DNA of 64,000 bases from Actinophytocola oryzae (GTDB lineage: Bacteria; Actinomycetota; Actinomycetes; Mycobacteriales; Pseudonocardiaceae): contig NZ_SOCP01000021.1 of the NCBI RefSeq assembly GCF_004364325.1, positions 124,001 through 188,000 on the forward strand, given 5' to 3'. The notes under the pieces were generated by a model that ran no database searches, had not been told where the DNA came from, and saw nothing but the letters and a program-made list of their open reading frames with translations. Both the position numbers and the translations under genes were made by a program. Within the stretch, counting starts at the first letter, position 1. Every line of letters begins with the position of its first letter. Positions 24,752 through 33,120 of the stretch are shown one piece after another.

Positions 24752-26296
24752 TCAGGCTTCTGCGGGTGCTGCCTGCTGCCCGAACGGCGGCACGTGACGC
24801 AGGCGGGTGGCCACCAGTGCCGACATGCCCAGGAAGACGATCGTGCCGATGGCCGCGATCACGTGGAACGCCGACGCGAACGCCTCCTGCGCCGGGCCCA
24901 GCACCGCCTCGGCGGCGCTGGGGGACAGGTCGGACGCCGCCGCGGTGGCGCCTGCCAGGCTGTCCTCCGCGGCCGCTGCCACTCCCGGCGACGTGTCACC
25001 CGGCAGGTCGAGCGTGCCCCGGTAGACGGCAGCGGCGATCGTGCCGTAGATCGCGAAGCCCAGCGTGTTGCCGAACTCGTTGCCCATCTGCGCCAGCGAA
25101 CCCGCCGAGCCGGCCTGCTCCGGCGGTGCCGAGGCGAGGACGAGGTTGGTGCCCAGCCCCGGCATCGGCGCCCCACAGAACGAGGTAATCACGAAGCCGA
25201 CGATCAGCGGGGTCGCACCGGCGCTCGTGTCGAACTGCGTCATCAGGAACATGCCTGCCGCGGCACCGACCAATCCGATCGCGATCACGTACGCGGGCCG
25301 GAAACGCGCGGCCAGCTTCGGCCCGACCTGGAACCCGAGTGCGCCGGCCACCATGCCCGGCACCATCGCGAGACCCGCCTGTGCCGTGGACATGCCCACG
25401 ACGAGCTGGAAGTACAGCAGCATCGTCAGCATGAACCCGCCACCCAGCATGCTGTTGAACAGCAGGCCGGTCAGCGACGTCCCGATCGTGCGGTCGCGCA
25501 GCAGACGCAGGTCCACCAGCGGGTCGGACAGCCGCTTCTGCCTGCGGAAGAACACGACACCGAAACCGAGACCCACCACCAGGGACAGCAGCGGCACCGG
25601 CGCCCAGCCGTACCTGGCCAGCTCCTTGATGCCGTAGACGGCGGGCAGGAGCGCCACCAGCGACAGCACCACGCTCGTCGGGTCGAGCTTGCCCGCCCTC
25701 GGGTTCTGTGACTCCGGCAGCAGCTTCGGGCCGAGCACCAGCAGCAGCACCATGATCGGCACGCCGAGCAGGAACACCGAGCCCCACCAGAAGTGGTCGA
25801 GCATGAACCCGCCGATCACCGGTCCGAAGATCGCGCCGAGGGAGAACGTGGCCGACCAGACGCCGAACGCGGTCGCCATCTGCTTCGGGTCCCGGAACAG
25901 CGCCGAGATCAACGCCATCGAGGACGGCATCAGCGTGGCCCCGGCGACGCCGAGCAGTGCCCTGGCCGCGATCAGCATCTCCGCGCTGGTCGAGTAGGCA
26001 CACAGGACCGAGCCGACGAGGAACGCGGCCGAACCCATCATCAGCAGCTTGCGGTGCCCGATCCGGTCGCCGAGCGTGCCCATGGTGACCAGGAAGCCGG
26101 CGAGCACGAACCCGTAGATGTCGGTGACCCACAGCTGTTCGTTGTTGCTCGCGTGCAGGTCGGTGGCGAGGTTCGGCAATGCCAGCAGCAGCACGAAGAG
26201 GTCGATGGCGACGATGAAGGTCGGTAAGGCAAGCGCTGCCAGCCCGATCCACTCCCGCCTTCCGGCCGTCGTCGGTGCGTCATCAACAGCAGTCAC
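24752..26296 (-). CDS. MFS drug exporter, EmrB/QacA (DHA2) type
   Basis: This 514-residue protein has the 14 hydrophobic segments of the DHA2 family. Motif A appears as LGDRIGHRKLLMMG after TM2, ALLGVAGATLMPSSMALI marks TM4, and motif C-like GAIFGPVIGGFML lies in TM5. It should use the proton gradient to export a drug-like molecule and is a candidate self-resistance and product exporter. It is transcribed away from the tandem methyltransferase across a 346-base control region. A second exporter of the same class lies at 31539-33023, so the cluster may export two forms of the product. Confidence 0.88.
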   Translation of the reverse strand: MTAVDDAPTTAGRREWIGLAALALPTFIVAIDLFVLLLALPNLATDLHASNNEQLWVTDIYGFVLAGFLVTMGTLGDRIGHRKLLMMGSAAFLVGSVLCAYSTSAEMLIAARALLGVAGATLMPSSMALISALFRDPKQMATAFGVWSATFSLGAIFGPVIGGFMLDHFWWGSVFLLGVPIMVLLLVLGPKLLPESQNPRAGKLDPTSVVLSLVALLPAVYGIKELARYGWAPVPLLSLVVGLGFGVVFFRRQKRLSDPLVDLRLLRDRTIGTSLTGLLFNSMLGGGFMLTMLLYFQLVVGMSTAQAGLAMVPGMVAGALGFQVGPKLAARFRPAYVIAIGLVGAAAGMFLMTQFDTSAGATPLIVGFVITSFCGAPMPGLGTNLVLASAPPEQAGSAGSLAQMGNEFGNTLGFAIYGTIAAAVYRGTLDLPGDTSPGVAAAAEDSLAGATAAASDLSPSAAEAVLGPAQEAFASAFHVIAAIGTIVFLGMSALVATRLRHVPPFGQQAAPAEA

Positions 26297-26642
26297 AAGC
26301 CGATTCCCTTCACAGACGGCGGGGCCCGGTCACCGTGTGCTCCGGGCCCGCCGCGCTACTTACAGATACGGCCCCAGGCTCCCGCAACAGGGCGTTCCCG
26401 GACATCTTTCAACGTGCTCGATCCGGCGCGGGCCCGGAATACTTCCACGCCCGGATATCCGGGTGAGAAATTCACTCGAAATCCGCTGGCCTTTTGTTCG
26501 AGGATGCGGTAATCACCGGACCAACCCCAGGTCCGGGTTACCGAGCAGCCAGGAAGAACGGGTTCCGGTGCACCATTGTCCATATCCGCCGTTGGCGATC
26601 AAATGCGCTGTGCGCCCCAACGGTCGGCAATGGAGGTTGATT
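26297..26642. promoter_or_regulatory. 346-base divergent control region with palindromes
   Basis: No gene is seen. The region is relatively AT-rich in places and holds three inverted repeats: a 12-bp stem with one bulge at 26317-26353 (5' leader of the MFS gene), the perfect 14-bp palindrome CCCGGATATCCGGG at 26450-26463, and CCGGACC/GGTCCGG at 26516-26536 with outer GGTAA/TTACC. These are operator or attenuator candidates for the MFS and methyltransferase genes. Confidence 0.55.
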
Positions 26643-29213
26643 ATGGGGCTGGAGCCCATTCGTACACCCACGACCGCGCCGAGGGTGGCACCGGAAGCCG
26701 GCCCGGCCCCGGGTCGGGACGAGCTGCGGCGCATGGCGTTCCTGTACCAGGACGGCGCCATGCTGGCCGCCACGGTGCGTGCGCTGCACGCCATCGGGCG
26801 GCTCGACCACGAGCTGCCGAGGCGCCCCGACGACAACGGCTACCTGCGGGTGGCCTGGCGCTGCCTCGCGGCGACCGGCTGGCTCACCGAGGAGGTCCAG
26901 GGCATGTGGACCCTCGCGGGCCGCTCGGCGCTGCGCCGCAACCGCGACCGCTACGTCGCCGCGGGCGAGTTCCTCGCGAGGTTCGACAGCAACGACCCGG
27001 AGTGCTGGACCGTCCCGTGGGACGCCGACACCCGTGCCGAGTTCGCCGACCTGGTCGACGGGCACGTCGCGTGGCGGGCAGGCGCCGACCCCGACGACCT
27101 GGTCACCCTGCACCTGGACGGGGCGCTCGCCGTGCCAGCGATGCTGTCGCTGCGTGGTCTCGGGACGCTCGACAGCCCGGAAGGCGACATCGCCCGGCTG
27201 CTGACGCTTCTGGGGTGGCTGGACGGTGAGGGGGAGTGGACCCCGCTGGGCACCGCGAGCCTCGCGTTCGTCGACCACTTCGGACTGGTCGGCTCCTACC
27301 TGCCGATGCTGTCCCGGCTGCCGGAGCTGTACCGGGGCGACGTCGTCGTCACCCCGGGCGACGGCGAGTGGCACTGCGAGCGGCGGCTCAACGTCCAGGC
27401 GAGTGCCGCGGCCCACCGGCGGTACTTCCTCGACGCCGACCCGGTGTTCCGCGACATCCTGAGCGCGCGGTCGCGGCCGGCGTTCATCGCCGACATGGGC
27501 TGCGGCGACGGCAGCTGGCTCGCGCACCTGTACGGCATGTTCGGCGACGAGATCCGCTACGTCGGCATCGACGTCAGCCCGGTCGCCCTGGACACCGCCC
27601 GCGAGGTGCTCGAGGCGGCGGGCGTGTCGGACCCGATCCTGCTGATCGGCGAGATCGGCGACCCGGACAAGCTCGCCGTGAGCCTGGAGGAGCACGGCCT
27701 GTCGATGGAGGACGGGCTGCACATCCGCTCGTTCATCGACCACGACCGCCTCTACCAGGGCGACGGGCCGCGTGAGCCGGTGCCCGGCTGGGCGACCGGC
27801 GCGTACGTCGCCCCGGACGGGTCACCGCTGACCGCGGCCGAGGTGGAGACCGACCTGGTCGCGCACCTGCGCCGCTGGGCACCGCACACGAGGCGGCACG
27901 GCATGGTGGTGCTGGAGGCGCACTGCGTGGCACCGCAGGTCGCGCGGCGCCACCTCGGTGCGCTCCACTCGGTCGCGTTCGACGCCTACCACGGCCTGTC
28001 GCACCAGTACCCGATGGAGTACCCGGCGTTCCTGCGCTGCTGCCGACTCGCCGGGTTCGAGCCGACGGACCACCTGGAGCGCAGGTACCCGACCTCGCGG
28101 CCGTTCGTGGCGGTGTCGCTCAACCGGCTGGCACCGGTGCGGCCTGCGCCGTCGTTCGAGCCCGCCGAGCGCCACGGGGACACGTGGCAGCCCGAGCAGG
28201 ACACCGACCTCACCGACGGCGCCCGACTGCACGAGCTGCTCTACGTCGACGGCGACCTGACCTGGCCGCGCCGCTGGTCGGCCGGTGCGACGGGCGTGGT
28301 CGTGCACGACACGCTGGCCAACGTCGAGAACCTCGTCGACCACGCGCTGCCCGGCCAGGTGGTCAGGGTGCTCGACTACGGCGCGGGCACCGGGTTGGCC
28401 TCGCTGGAGCTGGTGCGCGCCTTCGTGGAGCACCGCGTGGTGGAGCGGCTCGCGGAGCGGGAGGCGTCGCTGGAGCTGCACGTCGTGGACATCCCCACGC
28501 CGTGGTTCGCCCAGGGCTACGCGCTGCTGCGGGACGTGCCGTTCACCCGCTTCCACTCCCTGCGCGACGACGAGGGCCGGTTCCGCCCGCTGCTGGAGGT
28601 CACGGGCGGGCGCGAGGTCGACGTGGTGGTGGCCAACATGGTCTTCCACCTGCTCAACGACGACGCCATGCGTGTCGCGTCCGCCTCGATGGCGGGAGTG
28701 CTGCGCCCCGGCGGTCTGCTCGTGTACAGCTCACCGGACCTGGCGCCGGCGACGTCGAACTCGCTGCTGTTCCACGACGCCAACCGCCTGCTGCGCAAGT
28801 ACTGGCTGGCGGCACTGGACAGTGTGGAGGGTGGCCCGGTGCCGCCGCAGCTGCGTGCGGCCGTGGCGGCGGCGCACTCGGTGTCTCGTGAGGACGCCCA
28901 GCGGCGGGCCGACCGGCGCATCCTGCCGAGCCCGCGTGACGTGTCGTCGGTGGAGTCGGCGCTGGCGCCGCACTTCGACGGCAGGACCACGCGGCGCACG
29001 GACGAGATGCTCGCCGAGGAGATCCTGATGACCACGTTCGTGCCGGCGAACCAGGCCGAGTACCTGGCCGAGATCCCGGACGCGGACCTGCGCGGCGAGC
29101 TGATCCGCCACCTGATGGTCGAACGGGTCCTCCCGGAGCTGATGGGCGGCTCGGCGGGCACGGCGAACGGCCTGAACATCGCCTGGGCGACGGGCAGGTA
29201 CCACCGCCGCTGA
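26643..29213 (+). CDS. Tandem methyltransferase, two SAM domains in one chain
   Basis: This 856-residue protein fuses two class I methyltransferase domains. The first has motif I FIADMGCGDGSWLAHLYG near residue 280, preceded by a long helical N-terminal part (about 1-200) like the dimerisation/winged-helix region of O- or C-methyltransferases. The second has VLDYGAGTGLASLELVRAF near residue 575 and VVANMVFHLLNDDAMR plus LRPGGLLVYSSPDL later. It could methylate twice or act on two positions; one domain may instead be structural. I know no close characterised homologue. The ATG at 26643 follows GGAGG at good spacing. The wider frame upstream, from 26118, lies in the control region and is not coding. 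Confidence 0.78.
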   Translation: MGLEPIRTPTTAPRVAPEAGPAPGRDELRRMAFLYQDGAMLAATVRALHAIGRLDHELPRRPDDNGYLRVAWRCLAATGWLTEEVQGMWTLAGRSALRRNRDRYVAAGEFLARFDSNDPECWTVPWDADTRAEFADLVDGHVAWRAGADPDDLVTLHLDGALAVPAMLSLRGLGTLDSPEGDIARLLTLLGWLDGEGEWTPLGTASLAFVDHFGLVGSYLPMLSRLPELYRGDVVVTPGDGEWHCERRLNVQASAAAHRRYFLDADPVFRDILSARSRPAFIADMGCGDGSWLAHLYGMFGDEIRYVGIDVSPVALDTAREVLEAAGVSDPILLIGEIGDPDKLAVSLEEHGLSMEDGLHIRSFIDHDRLYQGDGPREPVPGWATGAYVAPDGSPLTAAEVETDLVAHLRRWAPHTRRHGMVVLEAHCVAPQVARRHLGALHSVAFDAYHGLSHQYPMEYPAFLRCCRLAGFEPTDHLERRYPTSRPFVAVSLNRLAPVRPAPSFEPAERHGDTWQPEQDTDLTDGARLHELLYVDGDLTWPRRWSAGATGVVVHDTLANVENLVDHALPGQVVRVLDYGAGTGLASLELVRAFVEHRVVERLAEREASLELHVVDIPTPWFAQGYALLRDVPFTRFHSLRDDEGRFRPLLEVTGGREVDVVVANMVFHLLNDDAMRVASASMAGVLRPGGLLVYSSPDLAPATSNSLLFHDANRLLRKYWLAALDSVEGGPVPPQLRAAVAAAHSVSREDAQRRADRRILPSPRDVSSVESALAPHFDGRTTRRTDEMLAEEILMTTFVPANQAEYLAEIPDADLRGELIRHLMVERVLPELMGGSAGTANGLNIAWATGRYHRR

Positions 29214-29219
29214 CGGGAA

Positions 29220-29245
29220 GGCGGCGCCACTCCGGTGGCGTCGCC
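29220..29245 (+). terminator. Intrinsic terminator after tandem methyltransferase
   Basis: An 11-bp stem with one wobble pair (29220-29230 with 29235-29245, loop TCCG) is followed by the T-rich CTTCTTCTGTTCTC. It lies six bases after the methyltransferase stop. Confidence 0.78.
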
Positions 29246-29270
29246 CTTCTTCTGTTCTCGCACACGAGAA

Positions 29271-29292
29271 ACGCCCGGCCGAAGCCGGGCGT
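29271..29292 (-). terminator. Terminator after PhyH gene
   Basis: ACGCCCGGC and GCCGGGCGT form a 9-bp stem with a four-base loop. On the minus strand it is followed by TTTCTCG. It ends the dioxygenase unit (stop at 29309). Confidence 0.78.
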
Positions 29293-29308
29293 CTTTCGGA
29301 TGTCCTCG

Positions 29309-30172
29309 TCAGGAGGCCAGGCGCTCTCCCACGTCGTCGCCCGGGTCCGCCAGCAGCTTGTACGGGTCGTCCATCTCGACCCAGCCGAGGCCGGGCGGGC
29401 AGCGGTCGTAGCCGAGGAGCCGCCGGACCTCCTCCGGGTACTTCAGGACGGCCTCACGCGACAGTGCCAGGTACTGGTTCTCCTCCTGGCGCAGGTTGCC
29501 GAGGTCCAGCGCTATGGTCAGCCCGGTCCTCGGCTTGTCGCTCGTGTTCTTGCCGCCGCTGTGGTACACGCCGCCGAGCCAGATCAACCCGGAGCCCGCG
29601 GGCATCGACGTCGGGAACGCCTCGTCCGTGGACGGTGCGCGCTCGTCGTCCCAGTGGTGGCTGCCCGGGATCACCAGCGTGCCACCGTTCGCCGCGGTGA
29701 ACTCGCTCATCGCGAGCATCAGCTGCACCCGGCTCGTCGGCCCGGGGTGGGTGCGCAGGTGGAGCGCGTCGTCCCGGTGCAGCGGCTGCTTTCCCTGGCC
29801 TGGGTGGATCTGGATCAGCTGCGTGCCGCTGATCTGGATCGTCGGCGTCATCTCCACGCGGTTCTTGCCGATGTACATGGGAATCGGCTTCTGCATGATC
29901 GCGCGGGCCGCTCCGAGGTAGTGCGGCTGCGTGACCACCGGCGTCAGCTTGTCGGTACGGCCGAAGACCGACGACACCCGGCGGGTCTTCGTGCCGTTGT
30001 ACCAGTCCTCGCCGTAGCCCTGGGCGTCCAGTGCCGGGCCGAGGTCGGTCCACAGCGCGTCGAGGGTGCCCGCGTCGACGAAGTCCTCGACGATCACGCC
30101 ACCGTCCCGCTCGAGGATCTCGACGACCTCGTCCACACTGGCCTCGGGCGTCACCCGTTCCAGACCGGCCAT
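29309..30172 (-). CDS. Phytanoyl-CoA dioxygenase-family Fe(II)/2OG oxygenase
   Basis: This 287-residue protein has the double-stranded beta-helix signature of PhyH-type non-heme iron oxygenases: the iron-binding HxD as LHRDD (after GKQP), the distal His in GGVYHSGGKN and the 2-oxoglutarate-binding Arg in PRTGLT. The N-terminal DGGVIVEDFVDAGTLDALW is also typical. It would use oxygen and 2-oxoglutarate to hydroxylate, desaturate or halogenate a substrate; with Asp present, hydroxylation is expected over halogenation. It follows a discrete PCP by 20 bases on the minus strand, so the substrate may be carrier-bound. Confidence 0.85.
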   Translation of the reverse strand: MAGLERVTPEASVDEVVEILERDGGVIVEDFVDAGTLDALWTDLGPALDAQGYGEDWYNGTKTRRVSSVFGRTDKLTPVVTQPHYLGAARAIMQKPIPMYIGKNRVEMTPTIQISGTQLIQIHPGQGKQPLHRDDALHLRTHPGPTSRVQLMLAMSEFTAANGGTLVIPGSHHWDDERAPSTDEAFPTSMPAGSGLIWLGGVYHSGGKNTSDKPRTGLTIALDLGNLRQEENQYLALSREAVLKYPEEVRRLLGYDRCPPGLGWVEMDDPYKLLADPGDDVGERLAS

Positions 30173-30192
30173 CGTTCACGCACCTTCCTGTC

Positions 30193-30441
30193 TCAGGCCG
30201 CCGAAGCCTCTTCGGCCTTGGTGACCACGGTCGCGACGAGCGTCGCCAGGTTCGGGTCGTCCTCGAAGATGTCGCCGACGTCGAGCCAGACGTCCAGCTC
30301 CTCCTCGATGCGCGACACGAGCCGCACGGCCGAGATGGACTCGCCACCCAGCTCGAAGAACGTGGCGCCCTCCTGCCCGTCGGGCACGGTGAGCACGTCC
30401 CGCCAGATCGTCTCGACCTGCTGCGCGATGTTGCTGCTCAT
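30193..30441 (-). CDS. Discrete peptidyl carrier protein
   Basis: This 82-residue protein is a single carrier domain. The phosphopantetheine Ser is S35 in FFELGGESISAVRL, the usual LGG(D/E)S context, followed by acidic helices (DVWLDVGDIFEDDPN). No adenylation domain accompanies it, so it must be loaded in trans by the NRPS A domain, another enzyme, or by transfer from the NRPS PCP. Its operon partner is the PhyH-type oxygenase, which may act on the PCP-bound group, as SgcC2 serves tailoring enzymes in C-1027. The ATG at 30441 is preceded by GGGAGGA. It is divergent from the TylF-type gene. Confidence 0.88.
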   Translation of the reverse strand: MSSNIAQQVETIWRDVLTVPDGQEGATFFELGGESISAVRLVSRIEEELDVWLDVGDIFEDDPNLATLVATVVTKAEEASAA

Positions 30442-30589
30442 AGACTTTCCTCCCACTGCGGTCCAGACGTCGGACGCGAAGGACTCACCGCTACATCCTG
30501 GTTTCGGGGCGGGTCGACCGCATCTTGTGATGTGCTCCGTCGTGGCACGGCCGTTCCTTTCCGCATTCCCCGTCCATAACATCGAAGCC

Positions 30590-31354
30590 ATGCCTGACAT
30601 CACGGCCGCGAGCCGGGACCGCTACATCGACCTGCTGAAGCGGGTCATCACCAACGTGATCTACGAGGATCCGGCGATACCGAACCCGGTGTTCGACCGC
30701 CAGGAGTTCAGCTCGTGGGCACGGAAGACGGGAAGCGACTGGCCGACCGTCGCGCACACGATGGTCGGCATGACGAGACTCGACAACGTCCAGGAATGCC
30801 TGGAAAAGGTCATCGCCGAGGACGTGCCGGGGGACTTCATCGAGACGGGCGTGTGGCGTGGCGGCGTGTGCATCCTGGCGCGCGGCATCTTCGAGGCGTA
30901 CGGCATCACCGACCGGGAGGTCTGGGTGGCGGACTCGTTCGAGGGCGTGCCGACGGCGACCGACCTCAGCCACTCGATCGACCGGCAGCTGAACATGCAC
31001 GAGCACAACGAGGTCCTCGGCGTCGACGAGAACGCCGTGCGACGCAACTTCGAGCGCTACGGACTGCTCGACGACCAGGTGCAGTTCCTGCCCGGGTGGT
31101 TCAACAAGACGCTGGCGGCGGCGCCGATCGAGCGGCTGGCGGTGCTGCGCCTGGACGGCGACCTGTACGAGTCCACACTGGACGCGTTGAACCCGCTCTA
31201 CCCCAAGCTGTCCGTCGGCGGCTACGTCATCATCGACGACTACCTCGTGCCCGGCTGCAAGGTCGCCGTCGACGAGTTCCGCGCCGAACACGGGATCGAC
31301 GACCCCCTGCACCGGATCGACCGCTGGAGTGTCTACTGGCGACGGACGAGGTAG
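30590..31354 (+). CDS. TylF/macrocin O-methyltransferase-family protein
   Basis: This 254-residue protein matches the TylF family of metal-dependent O-methyltransferases: FIETGVWRGGVCILARG (SAM fold start), VWVADSFEGVP, LRLDGDLYESTLDALNPLYP with the metal-binding Asp residues, and VIIDDYLVPGC. Known members methylate sugar hydroxyls of macrolides (TylF) or phenolic and other hydroxyls in other clusters. Here a hydroxylated aryl or aliphatic group could be the target. The start at 30590 has only a weak GAAG signal; the frame upstream is not coding in codon use. An ACTGAAGG palindrome follows 32 bases after the stop. Confidence 0.85.
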   Translation: MPDITAASRDRYIDLLKRVITNVIYEDPAIPNPVFDRQEFSSWARKTGSDWPTVAHTMVGMTRLDNVQECLEKVIAEDVPGDFIETGVWRGGVCILARGIFEAYGITDREVWVADSFEGVPTATDLSHSIDRQLNMHEHNEVLGVDENAVRRNFERYGLLDDQVQFLPGWFNKTLAAAPIERLAVLRLDGDLYESTLDALNPLYPKLSVGGYVIIDDYLVPGCKVAVDEFRAEHGIDDPLHRIDRWSVYWRRTR

Positions 31355-31386
31355 TGAGGAGCGCCCAGCCAATGCCGGCTGAATGC

Positions 31387-31435
31387 ACTGAAGGACGCCT
31401 TCGTAACGCTCAGCGTTACGAAGGCGTCCTTCAGT
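31387..31435. repeat. ACTGAAGG palindrome, copy 3 (perfect, likely terminator)
   Basis: A perfect 24+24 inverted repeat with a single central base. It lies 32 bases after the TylF-type gene and upstream of the second MFS gene. It is the best-conserved copy of the set and is shaped like a strong bidirectional terminator. Confidence 0.78.
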
Positions 31436-31538
31436 ACATCCGGTGCTGGATCAGCAGTCTGCGAGAAGTGTCCGGTCCCGTCCCGGTGCGACGATTCTCC
31501 CTGTCTCACAGGGGGCTTTGGACTTGGGTCAGGTGCTC

Positions 31539-33023
31539 ATGAACGATGACGGCGGCCGGGCTAACTTAGCGGCCATCCCAGGACACACACGGCCGGACCC
31601 GCGTCGGTGGGCGGCACTGGTCGTGCTGTGCACGGCCACTTTCATCATCATCCTCGACGGTTCCATCGTGTTCGTCGCGGTCCCGTCGATGTCCATGGAC
31701 CTGGCGCTGACGCCCAGCGCCGTCCAGTGGGTGGTGAGCAGCTACCTCCTCAGCTTCGGCGGACTGCTGCTCCTCGGCGGGCGCATCGCGGACCTGCTCG
31801 GCAGGCGCCGGATGTTCATGCTCGGCTCCGGCCTCCTCGCGGTGTCCGCGCTGCTGTGCGGGCTCGCCTGGTCGGTGGAGATCCTCATCGCCGCCCGGGT
31901 ACTCCAGGGCTTCTCCGCGGCGATCATGACGCCGACGGCACTCTCGATCCTGGTGAACATGTTCGCCGAGGGTCGGGAACGCAACAAGGCACTCGGTGTC
32001 TGGAGTTCGGCGGGCGGTGTCGGCGGCACGGTCGGCGCGTTGCTCGGCGGCCCGCTCACCAGCGGCCCCGGCTGGAGTTGGATATTCTACGTCAACATCC
32101 CGTTCGCCGTGCTCATGGTCGTCCTGAGCCCGCTGCTGCTCAAGGAGAGCTTCGACCGGACCCGAGCCAGGACCTTCGACGTGGCAGGCGCCCTCACCAG
32201 CACGGCCGCGCTCGTGCTGCTGGTGTTCGCCATCGTCGACGCACCCACCGCGGGCTGGGGGAGCGGGCAGACGATCGGCCTGTTCGTCGCCGTGCTCGTG
32301 CTCCTGGTCGCGTTCGTCGCGGTCGAACGCCGCTCCGCCTCGCCACTGCTGCCGCTGCACTACTTCCGCGGCAGGGGCTTCGTCGGCGGCAACCTGGTGA
32401 TCGTCGCGGTCGGCATGGTGGTGCACGGCGGCATGGGTTTCATCATGACCCAGTACGCGCAGATCTACCTCGGCTACTCGCCCGTCCAGTATGGACTGAT
32501 GTTCGCCGTGATGACCGTGCTGACCATCGTCGGCTCGGCACTCGCCGGCGGCCCGCTGGTGCTGCGGTTCGGTCCCCGGCCGGTCGCCGTGGCCGGCCTG
32601 CTGCTGATCGGTGCCAGCGCACTGAGCCTGTCGGCGATCTCCGTGCCCGGCAGCTTCGTCGACGACATGCTGCTGGGGATGCTGCTGTTCGGCCCCGGTC
32701 TCGGCCTCGCGTTCGTGGCCGGCTCGGTCGCCGGGCTGGCCGGTGTGCCCGCGCGTGATTCCGGGGTCGCCTCCGGGGTCAACAACGCCTCGTTCCACAT
32801 CGGCGGCGCACTGGGCATCGCCATCATGTCCACGGTCGCCCTCACCGCGGCGAGCGGGCCCAACCCGGCGGCCGCCACGGTCGCGGGCTTCGGGGTCGCG
32901 TTCGTCGTCGCCATCGGGTTCGCGGTGCTCGGCATCCTCGCCGCGCTGGTCCTCCTGCGCCGCCCGTCCCACACCGCGACCACCACGGTCATCACACCCG
33001 ACCGCGGCCGCAGGGCCGCCTAG
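31539..33023 (+). CDS. MFS drug exporter, DHA2 (14-TM) type
   Basis: This 494-residue protein has about 14 hydrophobic segments, with motif A-like GGRIADLLGRRRMFMLG after TM2, AARVLQGFSAAIMTPTALS in TM4, and GGTVGALLGGPLTSGPGWSW in TM5. It should export a drug-like product by proton antiport. The start at 31539 (MNDDGGRANL) follows CAGGTG; the frame extends to 31443 but that part has poor codon bias. Codon 10 is TTA (31566-31568), a likely bldA checkpoint on export. It is bounded by a palindromic terminator on the left and the P450 operon on the right. Confidence 0.88.
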   Translation: MNDDGGRANLAAIPGHTRPDPRRWAALVVLCTATFIIILDGSIVFVAVPSMSMDLALTPSAVQWVVSSYLLSFGGLLLLGGRIADLLGRRRMFMLGSGLLAVSALLCGLAWSVEILIAARVLQGFSAAIMTPTALSILVNMFAEGRERNKALGVWSSAGGVGGTVGALLGGPLTSGPGWSWIFYVNIPFAVLMVVLSPLLLKESFDRTRARTFDVAGALTSTAALVLLVFAIVDAPTAGWGSGQTIGLFVAVLVLLVAFVAVERRSASPLLPLHYFRGRGFVGGNLVIVAVGMVVHGGMGFIMTQYAQIYLGYSPVQYGLMFAVMTVLTIVGSALAGGPLVLRFGPRPVAVAGLLLIGASALSLSAISVPGSFVDDMLLGMLLFGPGLGLAFVAGSVAGLAGVPARDSGVASGVNNASFHIGGALGIAIMSTVALTAASGPNPAAATVAGFGVAFVVAIGFAVLGILAALVLLRRPSHTATTTVITPDRGRRAA

Positions 33024-33120
33024 ATGACCAGCACACAGGACCGCACAGCGAGAGATGCGGCCCTGTCGACCCGGAACAAGACTGACCGCAGGAACGAACC
33101 TGACGCAGGAGAGAACAGCC

